A stretch of 64,000 bases of DNA, taken from positions 1-64,000 of the forward strand of contig JADZCC010000076.1 of assembly GCA_020851785.1 (NCBI GenBank). Reading direction: 5' to 3'. Under the pieces are notes generated by a model that saw only the letters and a program-made list of their open reading frames with translations, was not told the DNA's origin and made no database searches. This DNA comes from Anaerolineales bacterium. GTDB lineage: Bacteria; Chloroflexota; Anaerolineae; Anaerolineales; Villigracilaceae. Below are positions 1 through 8,296 of this stretch, in pieces (position 1 is the first letter of the stretch; each line of letters starts with the position of its first letter). Both the position numbers and the translations under genes were made by a program.

Positions 1-602
1 ACTTGAACGGCGACGGAAGCCTCGGCTTGGGCGAAACTTTGCCTGAAGCGGAAATTTTGCTTGCCTCCACGCAAGGCTTGGACATCGCCGCCCAGCAAAC
101 GCTGGACGCGGTCAACGCCTGGCAACCGACGCTCGAAGACGCGTTTATGGCAATGGTCACGATGATCCCCACCATGAACGAATATTTTGAACAATGGAAG
201 TTGTCCACCTTCGTCTCTGGCAATAATTTTGAAGGGACGGGCTTTGTCGCCGCCAGCCGCCTGTTGGATGTGACGGGCATTTTGCAAGGCTTGGATTTGA
301 CGTATGATAACATTCGCCCCGTGGTCGCCAACGCCGACTCGGCGCTGGATACGCAAATTGACGCGGGCTTCACCGATTTGGTGACTTACGTCAACAATTT
401 GTACGATAAAGAAAAGGCTGGCGCTGTGTTCTCGCCGGAAGAAGCGGACGCGTTCGGCACCGAAGCGCAGGATAAAGCCACCGCGCTCGCCGCGCTCGTC
501 GCGCAAGCCGCCGCCAAAGCGAACATCGCCATCAACCTCGAAGCCGCTGGCTGGGCTCCCGCCACGCCGCCTGTGATTGAAGCCGTTCCACCCGCGCCGT
601 AA
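1..602 (+). CDS. Imelysin/EfeO-like (peptidase M75 family) protein, 5'-truncated by window edge
   Basis: Open frame from window start to TAA at 600-602; helical C-terminus of the type YDNIRPVV..DSALDTQIDAGFTDLVTYV resembles imelysin-family proteins. Confidence 0.55.
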   Translation, partial: LNGDGSLGLGETLPEAEILLASTQGLDIAAQQTLDAVNAWQPTLEDAFMAMVTMIPTMNEYFEQWKLSTFVSGNNFEGTGFVAASRLLDVTGILQGLDLTYDNIRPVVANADSALDTQIDAGFTDLVTYVNNLYDKEKAGAVFSPEEADAFGTEAQDKATALAALVAQAAAKANIAINLEAAGWAPATPPVIEAVPPAP

Positions 603-609
603 ACCTGCC

Positions 610-700
610 CCTCATCCCCAGCCCTTCCCCCGAAAGGGGAAGGGAGTCCCCTCTCCCTTTGGGACGTGTGCCCGTTAGGGTAGAGAGTTAGGGTGAGGGA
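610..700. repeat. Core-only copy of dispersed CCCTCATCCCC...GTTAGGGTGAGGG repeat (no TCACCTTACGC ends)
   Basis: Shares CTCTCCCTTTGGGACGTGTGCCCGTTAGGGTAGAG-GTTAGGGTGAGGG with elements at 31071 and 40992. Confidence 0.8.
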
Positions 701-717
701 AAAAAAGAAGTGAATGT

Positions 718-1272
718 ATGATTACAAACGTGACCGCCAAATCTCGAACCTCCGCCCGCATCTCTCCCGCCGTGAAAGCCGTCAGAGATTATCTTCTGCC
801 ATTCATGGTCTGCTTTGCGATTGCCCTCGTCAGCGGGTTGTTCTACTATCTCGTGCCGCGCTCGTGGAATTGGCGCGCTTCGCAAGCCGCGCTGTGGATT
901 CACCTCATCACGGGCATCCTCGGATTCTTTTATCTGGTTCCGTATGTCTTATCGCATTACAAAAAGAAGGGCGAATCCGCGATTAATTTGATTTTCGTCT
1001 GGCGCGCTTTTCGCCGCAATGAAAACGAATCGGATTGGGCGTATCAACAGCGCGTGTACGGTCACATCCTCAACTGGATCATGGCTCTGCTCGGGCTGAG
1101 CGGATTCATCCTCCTCATCCCCAGCCTGCTGTGGATGGGCGGCGTGGTTTGGATGGCGGGCTATCCCGCCTATCAAATTGCCAACCTCGGGCATTTGGGC
1201 TTTGCGCTGTTGGCGCTGACGTTCATCGGCTTTCACGTTGCCCGCCGCAGGAAACGCGTCCAGCCGCAATGA
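718..1272 (+). CDS. Cytochrome b561-like integral membrane protein
   Basis: 184 aa, about four TM segments with His in WIHLITG, YGHILNW, LGHLGFALL, FIGFHVARR; overlaps next CDS by ATGA. Confidence 0.6.
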   Translation: MITNVTAKSRTSARISPAVKAVRDYLLPFMVCFAIALVSGLFYYLVPRSWNWRASQAALWIHLITGILGFFYLVPYVLSHYKKKGESAINLIFVWRAFRRNENESDWAYQQRVYGHILNWIMALLGLSGFILLIPSLLWMGGVVWMAGYPAYQIANLGHLGFALLALTFIGFHVARRRKRVQPQ

Positions 1273-2789
1273 GTAAGCCGATTCGATTTTTGGTCGTTGG
1301 GGGAGCGCTGACCCTGATTGCGTTCCTCGCCGCTTTGTTCCTTTTGCCCAAGCCGCAAGGCACGGGGCTGACGGCGGGTTCGGACGTTCCCTTTTATTCC
1401 ATGCCCTGGGGAGATAACCCCTTTGCGCCTGGCAACCTGAAAACTGCCGACGGCAAAATGCTCGACGCGAAAAACATTCCCACCGCCGAGTTCTGCGCGC
1501 AATGCCATCAAAAAGAATACCGCGAGTGGATTAGTTCTATTCATTCGGTGACGGGTCCCGATATCCTTTACGAAACCGCCATCAGCAACAACGAACTGGC
1601 GCACAAGAATCGCCTCGGCACGGAAAAGATTCGCTGGTGCGATTCATGCCACGAGCCTGTCAATTTATTGATGGGCGAAATCAATCCGCTGGCGGTTGTC
1701 GGTCCCAGCGAAGCGACCGCCGAAGGCACGACTTGCATCGTCTGTCACACCGCCGTCCAAGCCGATCCGCTGGCGGGTAACGGCGGGCTGACGCTCGACA
1801 TCAACAACCTCAACAATTACACCGAAGCCTTAATCATGGCGGCGCCGTCTGAACATGCTGTCAGTATGCAAGCCAAAACGCATAATCCGCTGATGGGCAG
1901 TTCCGATTTTTGCGGCGCGTGTCACACCGAGATTCGTCCCGTTGAAATTAACGGCGGCGAACCCATGCATTTGCAAAACACGTACGAAGAATGGAAGAAA
2001 AGCGAATACGCCGAGAAGAACATCCAATGTCAGGATTGCCACATACACCCTGATCCAGCGGCGTACATTTCCCAGTTAAACGAATCAGGTCAGGTTCCCG
2101 AGCGGATCGTTTCGCATCGCTTTGTGGGCGTCAATTATCTGCTGACCGATTCCAATCTCCCCTCCAATCTGGTAACGTATCTGCGCGGCGGACTTCCGCC
2201 TGGCGGCATTGCGACGGATGAATGGAAAGCGGATTTGCTCGAACAAAACCGCCTCATCCGTGACCTGTTACAGGCGGCGGCGACTTTGAGCGTTTCTGCG
2301 CCTGAGAGCGTTGCCCCCAATTCCAAAGCGACTCTCGATGTGACCATTGCCAACACGGGCGCGGGTCACAACCTGCCGACGGGCGCGCTCGATCAGCGTC
2401 ACATGTGGCTTGAAGTCAAAGTGACTGACGCGGCGGGTAACGTCATTTATCACAGCGGTGCGTTTGATGCGAAGACAGGTAAGATAGACCCCAATGCCGT
2501 GATTTATATCAAAGTCCTCAAAGATAAAAACGGCGACGTGATTAACGAACACATCCTCTTCAACGCCGAAAGTTATACCTACACCCGCGACCCGATCCCC
2601 GCCAATTCCAGCGACACGATTCCGTATGCGTTTTCTGCGCCAGCCAACGCGCAAACTCCGCTGACGGTGGAGACCACGCTTTGGTATCGCCTTGCCTTGC
2701 AGGAATTTGTGACCTACAGTTTGAAGCTGGACGTGATCATTCCGCCCGTGATGATGGAGCAAACGAGCGTGGAGATTCAGGTGAAATAA
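1269..2789 (+). CDS. Membrane-anchored pentaheme cytochrome c (cytochrome c554-like)
   Basis: Five CXXCH motifs (CAQCH, CDSCH, CIVCH, CGACH, CQDCH); N-terminal TM anchor MSKPIRFLVVGGALTLIAFLAALFLLP; start at ATG 1269 inside longer ORF. Confidence 0.85.
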   Translation: MSKPIRFLVVGGALTLIAFLAALFLLPKPQGTGLTAGSDVPFYSMPWGDNPFAPGNLKTADGKMLDAKNIPTAEFCAQCHQKEYREWISSIHSVTGPDILYETAISNNELAHKNRLGTEKIRWCDSCHEPVNLLMGEINPLAVVGPSEATAEGTTCIVCHTAVQADPLAGNGGLTLDINNLNNYTEALIMAAPSEHAVSMQAKTHNPLMGSSDFCGACHTEIRPVEINGGEPMHLQNTYEEWKKSEYAEKNIQCQDCHIHPDPAAYISQLNESGQVPERIVSHRFVGVNYLLTDSNLPSNLVTYLRGGLPPGGIATDEWKADLLEQNRLIRDLLQAAATLSVSAPESVAPNSKATLDVTIANTGAGHNLPTGALDQRHMWLEVKVTDAAGNVIYHSGAFDAKTGKIDPNAVIYIKVLKDKNGDVINEHILFNAESYTYTRDPIPANSSDTIPYAFSAPANAQTPLTVETTLWYRLALQEFVTYSLKLDVIIPPVMMEQTSVEIQVK

Positions 2790-2794
2790 TTTGT

Positions 2795-2890
2795 ATCAAC
2801 GGATGGGAAGCGGATAAGCGGATAGGATGCGGAAAAACGGGTGGGAAGCGGCGTATTCATCCGCTTATCCGCTTAAACAATCCGCTACAA
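2795..2890. repeat. Intergenic AGCGGATAAGCGGAT / ATCCGCTTATCCGCT inverted-repeat element
   Basis: AAGCGGATAAGCGGATAGG...ATCCGCTTATCCGCTTAAA; similar motifs at 8240-8296 and 62690-62815. Confidence 0.6.
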
Positions 2891-2926
2891 ATTTAGAGCC
2901 TGAGCAGTTACGCCGATCTTGTCAGT

Positions 2927-2950
2927 GGGGCAACGTGAACGTTGCCGTAC
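2927..2950. repeat. Short hairpin repeat GGGGCAACGTGAACGTTGCCGTAC
   Basis: Same layout as 6284-6306 and 6345-6369 with compensatory stem changes. Confidence 0.7.
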
Positions 2951-3026
2951 ACGCTTAACCCTCATTTTCCCCATGATATACTTGCGCGAAGTGTCAGACA
3001 ATTTCATATCGGCGAGGAGGAAGAGC

Positions 3027-4346
3027 ATGGCAGACTCGGTTTTGCAAGCGAAGTCCACAAAACGGGAACGGATCGCGTGGTACTTGTACGATTTTGGAAA
3101 TTCCGCGTACGCTTCGGTTGTTTTGCTGGCGGTCTATTCCGCATACTTCAAGAATCAAGTGGTCGGCGGCGCGGAGGGTTCGCGTTTGTGGGGCTTGAGC
3201 ATTTCCATCGCGATGATCATCGTCGCCGTGATTGCGCCGATCATGGGGGCGATTGCCGATTATTCGGGCGCGAAGAAAAAATTTCTGTTCTTTTTCACGG
3301 CGCTTTCGGTAGTCTTTACCGCTTTACTATTCTTCACACAAAAAGGGACGATTGCCATGGCTGTCGTCTTTTTTCTTTTATCGGAGTTGGGCTATCGCGC
3401 CGCGCAGGTTTTTTATGACGCGCTCCTGCCCGAGATTGCCGCGCCCGAAGAGACGGGGCGTATCGCAGGGACGGGCTGGGCGATCGGCTCCGCGGGCGGC
3501 ATTGTCATCCTTTTGCTTATTCTCCCGCCGATTCTGATGACCAAAAGCGATTTGCTCGTGGTGCGGAGCATGTTGATTGTGACCGCCATCTTCTTCGCGC
3601 TGGCTTCGATTCCCATCTTCCGCTGGTTGAAGGAACGCGCCCAGCCGCAGGCATTGCCCGCAGGCGAGAACTACATCAGCCTCGCGTTCAAACAACTGAG
3701 TCAAACCATCAAAGCCGCGCGTGGATTCAAAGAGTTCCTCAAGTTCATGCTGGCATACCTCATCTACAACGAAGGCGTGATTATCGCGCTCGATTTCGCC
3801 GCGATTCTGGGCGCGGTGTTATTCGGCTTGGAACAGACAGGCTTGATTATTTTCTTCATCGTCGTGCAAGCTACCAACGTGGTCGGCGCTCTGCTCTTTG
3901 GCAGTTTGCAAGACAAAATGGGCGGGAAACGCGCGTTGACCATCTCCATCTTTATGATGGCGGCGTGTATCGGCGCGATGTATTTTGCCCAAAACCAGAC
4001 GCACTTCTTCATCATCGGCGCGTTCATTGGCGCGGCGATGGCGGGCGTGCAATCTGTCAGCCGCGCCATGGTTGCCACATTTAGCCCGCCAGGAAAAAGC
4101 GGCGAGTTCTTCGGCTTCTTCGCGCTGACGGGACGTACCTCTTCGTTTATCGGTCCCGCCGTCTTCGGCTGGCTGGCGGCGGAGTTGACGCTTTGGTATC
4201 AGTCGCAGGGACAGACGGCGCTGATTGCCGAGCAATCGGGTCATCGTCTGGCGCTCCTGTCCATTGGCGTGTTTTTGTTTGCGGGCTGGGCGCTGATGCT
4301 CTTCGTCAACGAAAAGAAAGCCCGCGAAATGGCGAACTTGCAATAA
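3027..4346 (+). CDS. MFS transporter, UMF1/Atg22-like family
   Basis: RERIAWYLYDFGNSAYASVV N-terminal signature, 12 TM pattern; GGCGAGGAGGAAGAGC upstream of ATG 3027. Confidence 0.85.
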   Translation: MADSVLQAKSTKRERIAWYLYDFGNSAYASVVLLAVYSAYFKNQVVGGAEGSRLWGLSISIAMIIVAVIAPIMGAIADYSGAKKKFLFFFTALSVVFTALLFFTQKGTIAMAVVFFLLSELGYRAAQVFYDALLPEIAAPEETGRIAGTGWAIGSAGGIVILLLILPPILMTKSDLLVVRSMLIVTAIFFALASIPIFRWLKERAQPQALPAGENYISLAFKQLSQTIKAARGFKEFLKFMLAYLIYNEGVIIALDFAAILGAVLFGLEQTGLIIFFIVVQATNVVGALLFGSLQDKMGGKRALTISIFMMAACIGAMYFAQNQTHFFIIGAFIGAAMAGVQSVSRAMVATFSPPGKSGEFFGFFALTGRTSSFIGPAVFGWLAAELTLWYQSQGQTALIAEQSGHRLALLSIGVFLFAGWALMLFVNEKKAREMANLQ

Positions 4347-4362
4347 AGCAGGGTTGATATGA

Positions 4363-4417
4363 AACGTCCCGAAGGTTTCGGTGCGATAAATTCATCTTCA
4401 ATAAAGCCTTCGGGACG
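4363..4417. terminator. Stem-loop CGTCCCGAAGG...CCTTCGGGACG, possible terminator or attenuator
   Basis: 11-bp perfect inverted repeat between codirectional genes; same stem at 31199 and 55544. Confidence 0.5.
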
Positions 4418-4423
4418 GTTGAA

Positions 4424-5242
4424 ATGACATCAAAAGTAATTCTCATCACTGGAGCCGCCAGCGGAATCGGCAAGCATTGGGCGGAAACTCTCTCAAAGAA
4501 AATCGGCGAGTATCAACTGATACTCGCCGATTCAAATCTGGAGGGTCTGCGCTCCGCATTCTCTGCCACGGAACAAGTTGTTCTGCATCAACTCGACATC
4601 CGCTCGCCCGAGCAGTGGCAAACCGTTATAGACGATTTGCTTCGGCGCTTCGGGCGGATTGATTATCTGTTCAACATTGCAGGCGCGAACCGTCCGCTGT
4701 TTTTTAGCGACCAGCCGCTCGACGCGATTGACCGCGTGATTGACATCAACCTCAAAGGCGCGTTGATTGGGATGAAGCTCGTCGGCGCAATCATGCTCAA
4801 ACAAAAAGCGGGACACATCATCAATGTGGCTTCGCTGGCGGGAGTCTCGCCCACGCCTGGCAACGCGCTCTACTCGGCGGCGAAGGGCGGCTTGCGCAAC
4901 GCTTCCATCGCAACGGCGATTGAATGGCGTAAGCGCGGAGTCGCGGTCACGGTCATTTCGCCAGATTTGGTGAATACGCCCGTTTTGACGGAACGCCTCG
5001 ACTCGGCGGGGGAGGAAGCCGCGCTTGCATTTAGCGGCGCCACGCTGACAGTTTTTGATTTGGAGCGAGCCTTTTGGAAAGCCATGCGCGCGAAACCGCT
5101 GGAGATGAATCTTCCGCGTTGGCGCGGCTGGCTGACGAAGTTGAATCACGCCAACCCCGCGCTGATGCTCTGGCTGTACGAATCCATGAAGCGGCGCGGC
5201 ATGAAGCGGCTGGAAAAACTTCGCAAAGAAAGAAATGCGTAA
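4424..5242 (+). CDS. SDR-family short-chain dehydrogenase/reductase
   Basis: TGAASGIG nucleotide-binding motif, YSAAKGG catalytic motif. Confidence 0.9.
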   Translation: MTSKVILITGAASGIGKHWAETLSKKIGEYQLILADSNLEGLRSAFSATEQVVLHQLDIRSPEQWQTVIDDLLRRFGRIDYLFNIAGANRPLFFSDQPLDAIDRVIDINLKGALIGMKLVGAIMLKQKAGHIINVASLAGVSPTPGNALYSAAKGGLRNASIATAIEWRKRGVAVTVISPDLVNTPVLTERLDSAGEEAALAFSGATLTVFDLERAFWKAMRAKPLEMNLPRWRGWLTKLNHANPALMLWLYESMKRRGMKRLEKLRKERNA

Positions 5243-5284
5243 CGCAAAATTCATTTTGCGATTTAACTTCATTTTGCGATTTGA
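5243..5284. repeat. CGCAAAATTCATTTTGCG hairpin plus partial second copy
   Basis: Perfect 8-bp arms; related to triple array at 49145-49232. Confidence 0.6.
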
Positions 5285-5286
5285 TT

Positions 5287-6264
5287 ATGGAAAACACTCG
5301 CTATCAAAAAATCTTCATCACTGGCGCATTGGGCTTTGTCGGGCGCGCGCTGGCGGAGCAGTATCGCGCACTAGGTTCGCAAACCTGCGGCTTGGACGTT
5401 CGCGCTGATTCCAGTTGGAACATCGTTACGGGCGATGTGTCGCAACCCGAAGCATGGCAGTCCGCGTTGAACGGATGCGACCTCGTCATCCACACCGCCG
5501 CGATTGTGACCAATAATGTCTCGCGCGAAGAGGCTTGGCGGGTGAACGTGCTGGGGACGCGGCGCGTATTGGATGCGGCGATTCGCGCGGGCGTGAAGCG
5601 TTTCGTCCATGTTTCCTCGCTTGCCGCCATGCGCTTCAACGTGGAAGACCAAGCGGATGAGTCTGCGCCTGTCCTGCCGACGGGCAACCCGTATGTGGAT
5701 ACGAAAATCGCCAGCGAGCATGTTGTCCTTGCGGCGCACGCCAAAGGCGAAATCGCCTGCACAATTTTGCGCCCCGCCGATATTTACGGACCTGGCTCCC
5801 GCCCGTGGACGTTAATCCCTGTGCAGATGATTCAAAAGGGACTGTTCCTCCTGCCCGCGCATGGACAGGGAATCTTCCGCGCCATTTACATTGACGACCT
5901 TGTGAACGGGATTATGCTTGCGGCTGAAAAAGATGAAGGCATTGGTCAAATTTTCATCCTCGGCGGCGAACAGGCTGTCACCTGCGAAACTTTCTTCGGG
6001 CATTACTACCGCATGTTGGGGAAGGGGAGTCCGCGCGTGATGAGCGCCTCGTCCGCGATTGCGATTGCCGAGATTGGGCGCATCCTCTTCAAAATGCTGG
6101 GCAAGCCAACCGAACTTGGGCGCGGCGCGATGGAAATGCTCTCGAAGAAGAACACGGTTTCAAATGATAAGGCGCATCGTCTGCTGGGTTGGTATCCGCA
6201 AGTGAGTTTGGAAGAAGGAATGCGAAGGACGGAAATTTGGTTGCGAGAGCAAAGGATTTTGTAG
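5287..6264 (+). CDS. NAD-dependent epimerase/dehydratase (3-beta-HSD-like extended SDR)
   Basis: ITGALGFVGRALAEQ N-terminus, YVDTK motif; start ATG 5287. Confidence 0.85.
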   Translation: MENTRYQKIFITGALGFVGRALAEQYRALGSQTCGLDVRADSSWNIVTGDVSQPEAWQSALNGCDLVIHTAAIVTNNVSREEAWRVNVLGTRRVLDAAIRAGVKRFVHVSSLAAMRFNVEDQADESAPVLPTGNPYVDTKIASEHVVLAAHAKGEIACTILRPADIYGPGSRPWTLIPVQMIQKGLFLLPAHGQGIFRAIYIDDLVNGIMLAAEKDEGIGQIFILGGEQAVTCETFFGHYYRMLGKGSPRVMSASSAIAIAEIGRILFKMLGKPTELGRGAMEMLSKKNTVSNDKAHRLLGWYPQVSLEEGMRRTEIWLREQRIL

Positions 6265-6369
6265 GACAAGGTTTACCTTGTCAGGGCAATGTGAACATTG
6301 CCGTACTGAATGTTACAGTAAGACAAGGTTTACCTTGTCCATGTGGGGCAAGGTAAACCTTGTTGTACT
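6265..6369. repeat. Cluster of four short palindromes (GACAAGGTTTACCTTGTC x2, GGGCAATGTGAACATTGCCGTAC, GGGGCAAGGTAAACCTTGTTGTAC)
   Basis: Direct reading: 6265-6282, 6284-6306, 6322-6339, 6345-6369. Confidence 0.8.
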
Positions 6370-6385
6370 AAAAAAAGGAGACAAC

Positions 6386-8098
6386 ATGACCGAAATAACA
6401 GTTGGTGAATTGCTGGCAAGATGTTTGCAAGCCGAAGGCATCGAGATGATGTTTGGCATTATTGACGGGGCGCACATCCCGTTTACCGCTCACGCGGCGC
6501 GGTATGGAATCCGTCACATCAATTGCAGGCACGAAGAAGGCGCGGTACATTTGGCGGAGGGATACACGCGCACGAACGGCAAAGCAAGCATTGTGATTGG
6601 CTCGCCAGGTCCAGGCGCGGCGAATATGTTGGCGGGCGTTTCGAGCGCCTATGCGGAAGGACATCCCATCCTTGCGATTGCCTGCACGCGCAGACGTCTC
6701 ACCACCGACCCTGAGCGGGGCGGCGCGTGGCAGGCGACTGACCTCGTCGAGATGGCAAAACCGATTACCAAATACAGCGCGTTGATTCGTCAGCCTGAGC
6801 GCCTGCCCGAGATGATTCGTTCCGCCTTCCGCGCCATGTGGACGGGCAGACCTGGTCCCGCTTTCATCGCCATCCCCGATGAGTTGATGAGCGTGAAAGT
6901 GGACGCCGATAAAATCCCCGTCTATCCATCTGCGAAATATCGCAAACTGGATATGGGCGCGGGCGACCCCGATTGGATTGAGCAAGCCGCTGAACTGTTG
7001 GCGAATTCCAAGAAGCCGTATCTGCACGCGGGCAAGGGCGTGTTGTGGGCGGATGCGTCCGCTGAATTTTTGGAGTTGGGCAATTATCTCGCGGCGGGCA
7101 TGGGTTCGAGCATGGGCGCGCGCGGCGCTGTCCCTGAAGACCACCCGCATTATTTTTTCCTCTTCGACATGCAAGCCACGTCGCTGGCGCGCAACGAAGC
7201 GGATGTGATTCTCGTCGTCGGCTCGCGGTTGGGCGAGTATGACGGTTGGGGGTCGCCTCCAGCGTGGGGAATGCCCGAGAAACAGCAAACCATTCAAATC
7301 GATTCCGACCCGAATTCCATCGGCTTGAATCGCCCTGTGGATGTGGGCATCGTCGCAGATGCGAAGTCGGCGCTGAAGGCGATTTTATCCAAAGTGAAAG
7401 CGAAGACCGCCGCCCGAAGCGAAATGCCCGACCTGGCGCGTTACCGCGAACTGACGCAGGAGACGATGACGAACGGGATTCAATTTTTGATGGCGCAACC
7501 CGAACGCGGGCTGAACCCTGGGCAGATGGTTTTCAATGCGCGCGGATTTTTTCCGCGCAACGCCGTGACGGTTTTGGACGGCGGCAACACGACGTTGTGG
7601 GGCGTGGCGTTCAATCAAATTTATGAGCCGCGCAGTTTTTTGTATTCGGTGAAGATGGGCTTTCTTGGCACGGGCATCCCGTTTGCAATTGGCGCGAAAC
7701 TTGCGGCGCCAGAGCGCCCCGTGTATTGCATCACTGGCGATGGCGCGGCGGGCTTCAACATCATGGAGATGGAAACTGCCGCGCGCGAGAACGCTCCGAT
7801 TGTTGTGCTGGTGGCGGTGGACGACGGCTGGGGCATGGAACGCTCCGCGCATAATTTTGGCGGCATTCCCGCCGAACAGCAACAAGGCGTGAATCTTTCG
7901 AGCGAGACGCGCTACGATTTGATCGCACAGGGGCTGGGATGCTACGCCGAAAAAGTTGACTCGGTGGGCGACTTGCCCGCCGCGCTCCAACGGGCGGTTG
8001 ACTCGGGCAAACCAGCCTTGCTCCATGTGACGGTTGATTCTGCCATCAACGCCGACCCGCCAGGCTATAAGCAGTTTCGGTATGTAAGGACGTTGTGA
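6386..8098 (+). CDS. Thiamine pyrophosphate-dependent enzyme, acetolactate synthase-like
   Basis: GSPGPGAANM, ITGDGAAGFNIMEMETAARENAPI TPP-binding region; AAAAAAGGAG RBS. Confidence 0.85.
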   Translation: MTEITVGELLARCLQAEGIEMMFGIIDGAHIPFTAHAARYGIRHINCRHEEGAVHLAEGYTRTNGKASIVIGSPGPGAANMLAGVSSAYAEGHPILAIACTRRRLTTDPERGGAWQATDLVEMAKPITKYSALIRQPERLPEMIRSAFRAMWTGRPGPAFIAIPDELMSVKVDADKIPVYPSAKYRKLDMGAGDPDWIEQAAELLANSKKPYLHAGKGVLWADASAEFLELGNYLAAGMGSSMGARGAVPEDHPHYFFLFDMQATSLARNEADVILVVGSRLGEYDGWGSPPAWGMPEKQQTIQIDSDPNSIGLNRPVDVGIVADAKSALKAILSKVKAKTAARSEMPDLARYRELTQETMTNGIQFLMAQPERGLNPGQMVFNARGFFPRNAVTVLDGGNTTLWGVAFNQIYEPRSFLYSVKMGFLGTGIPFAIGAKLAAPERPVYCITGDGAAGFNIMEMETAARENAPIVVLVAVDDGWGMERSAHNFGGIPAEQQQGVNLSSETRYDLIAQGLGCYAEKVDSVGDLPAALQRAVDSGKPALLHVTVDSAINADPPGYKQFRYVRTL

Positions 8099-8100
8099 GC

Positions 8101-8231
8101 GGACTCTGGTAAGCGGACTTTGTCACGGAGTCACGGAGGGGAACGGACTTGGTAAACGGACTTTATCGCGCAGTCACGGAGGGGAACGGACTTTTGTAAA
8201 CGGACTTTGTCACGGAGTCACGGAGGGGAAC
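8101..8231. repeat. Three tandem 43-44 bp units (GGACTTKGTAAACGGACTTTGTCACGGAGTCACGGAGGGGAAC)
   Basis: Units 8101-8144, 8145-8187, 8188-8231. Confidence 0.85.
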
Positions 8232-8257
8232 GGAAGAAGTAACGGATGGGGAAACGG

Positions 8258-8296
8258 ATAAGCGGATGTTGAGCTATTAGCTCAACATCCGCTTAT
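8258..8296. terminator. Perfect inverted repeat, likely bidirectional terminator between convergent genes
   Basis: TAAGCGGATGTTGAGCTA-T-TAGCTCAACATCCGCTTA. Confidence 0.75.

Noticed and set aside
4532-5272. 246-aa - strand ORF opposite the SDR gene
   Set aside because: Low-complexity Arg-rich shadow of a confident SDR CDS.
6265-6369. Possible CRISPR array
   Set aside because: Palindromic units differ in sequence and orientation, no uniform spacers, no cas genes.
6368-7297. 309-aa - strand ORF opposite the TPP enzyme
   Set aside because: Shadow ORF; the + strand carries clear TPP-enzyme motifs.
8101-8231. Possible CRISPR or coding tandem repeat
   Set aside because: Contiguous 43-44 bp units without spacers and no conserved open frame in the gene track.
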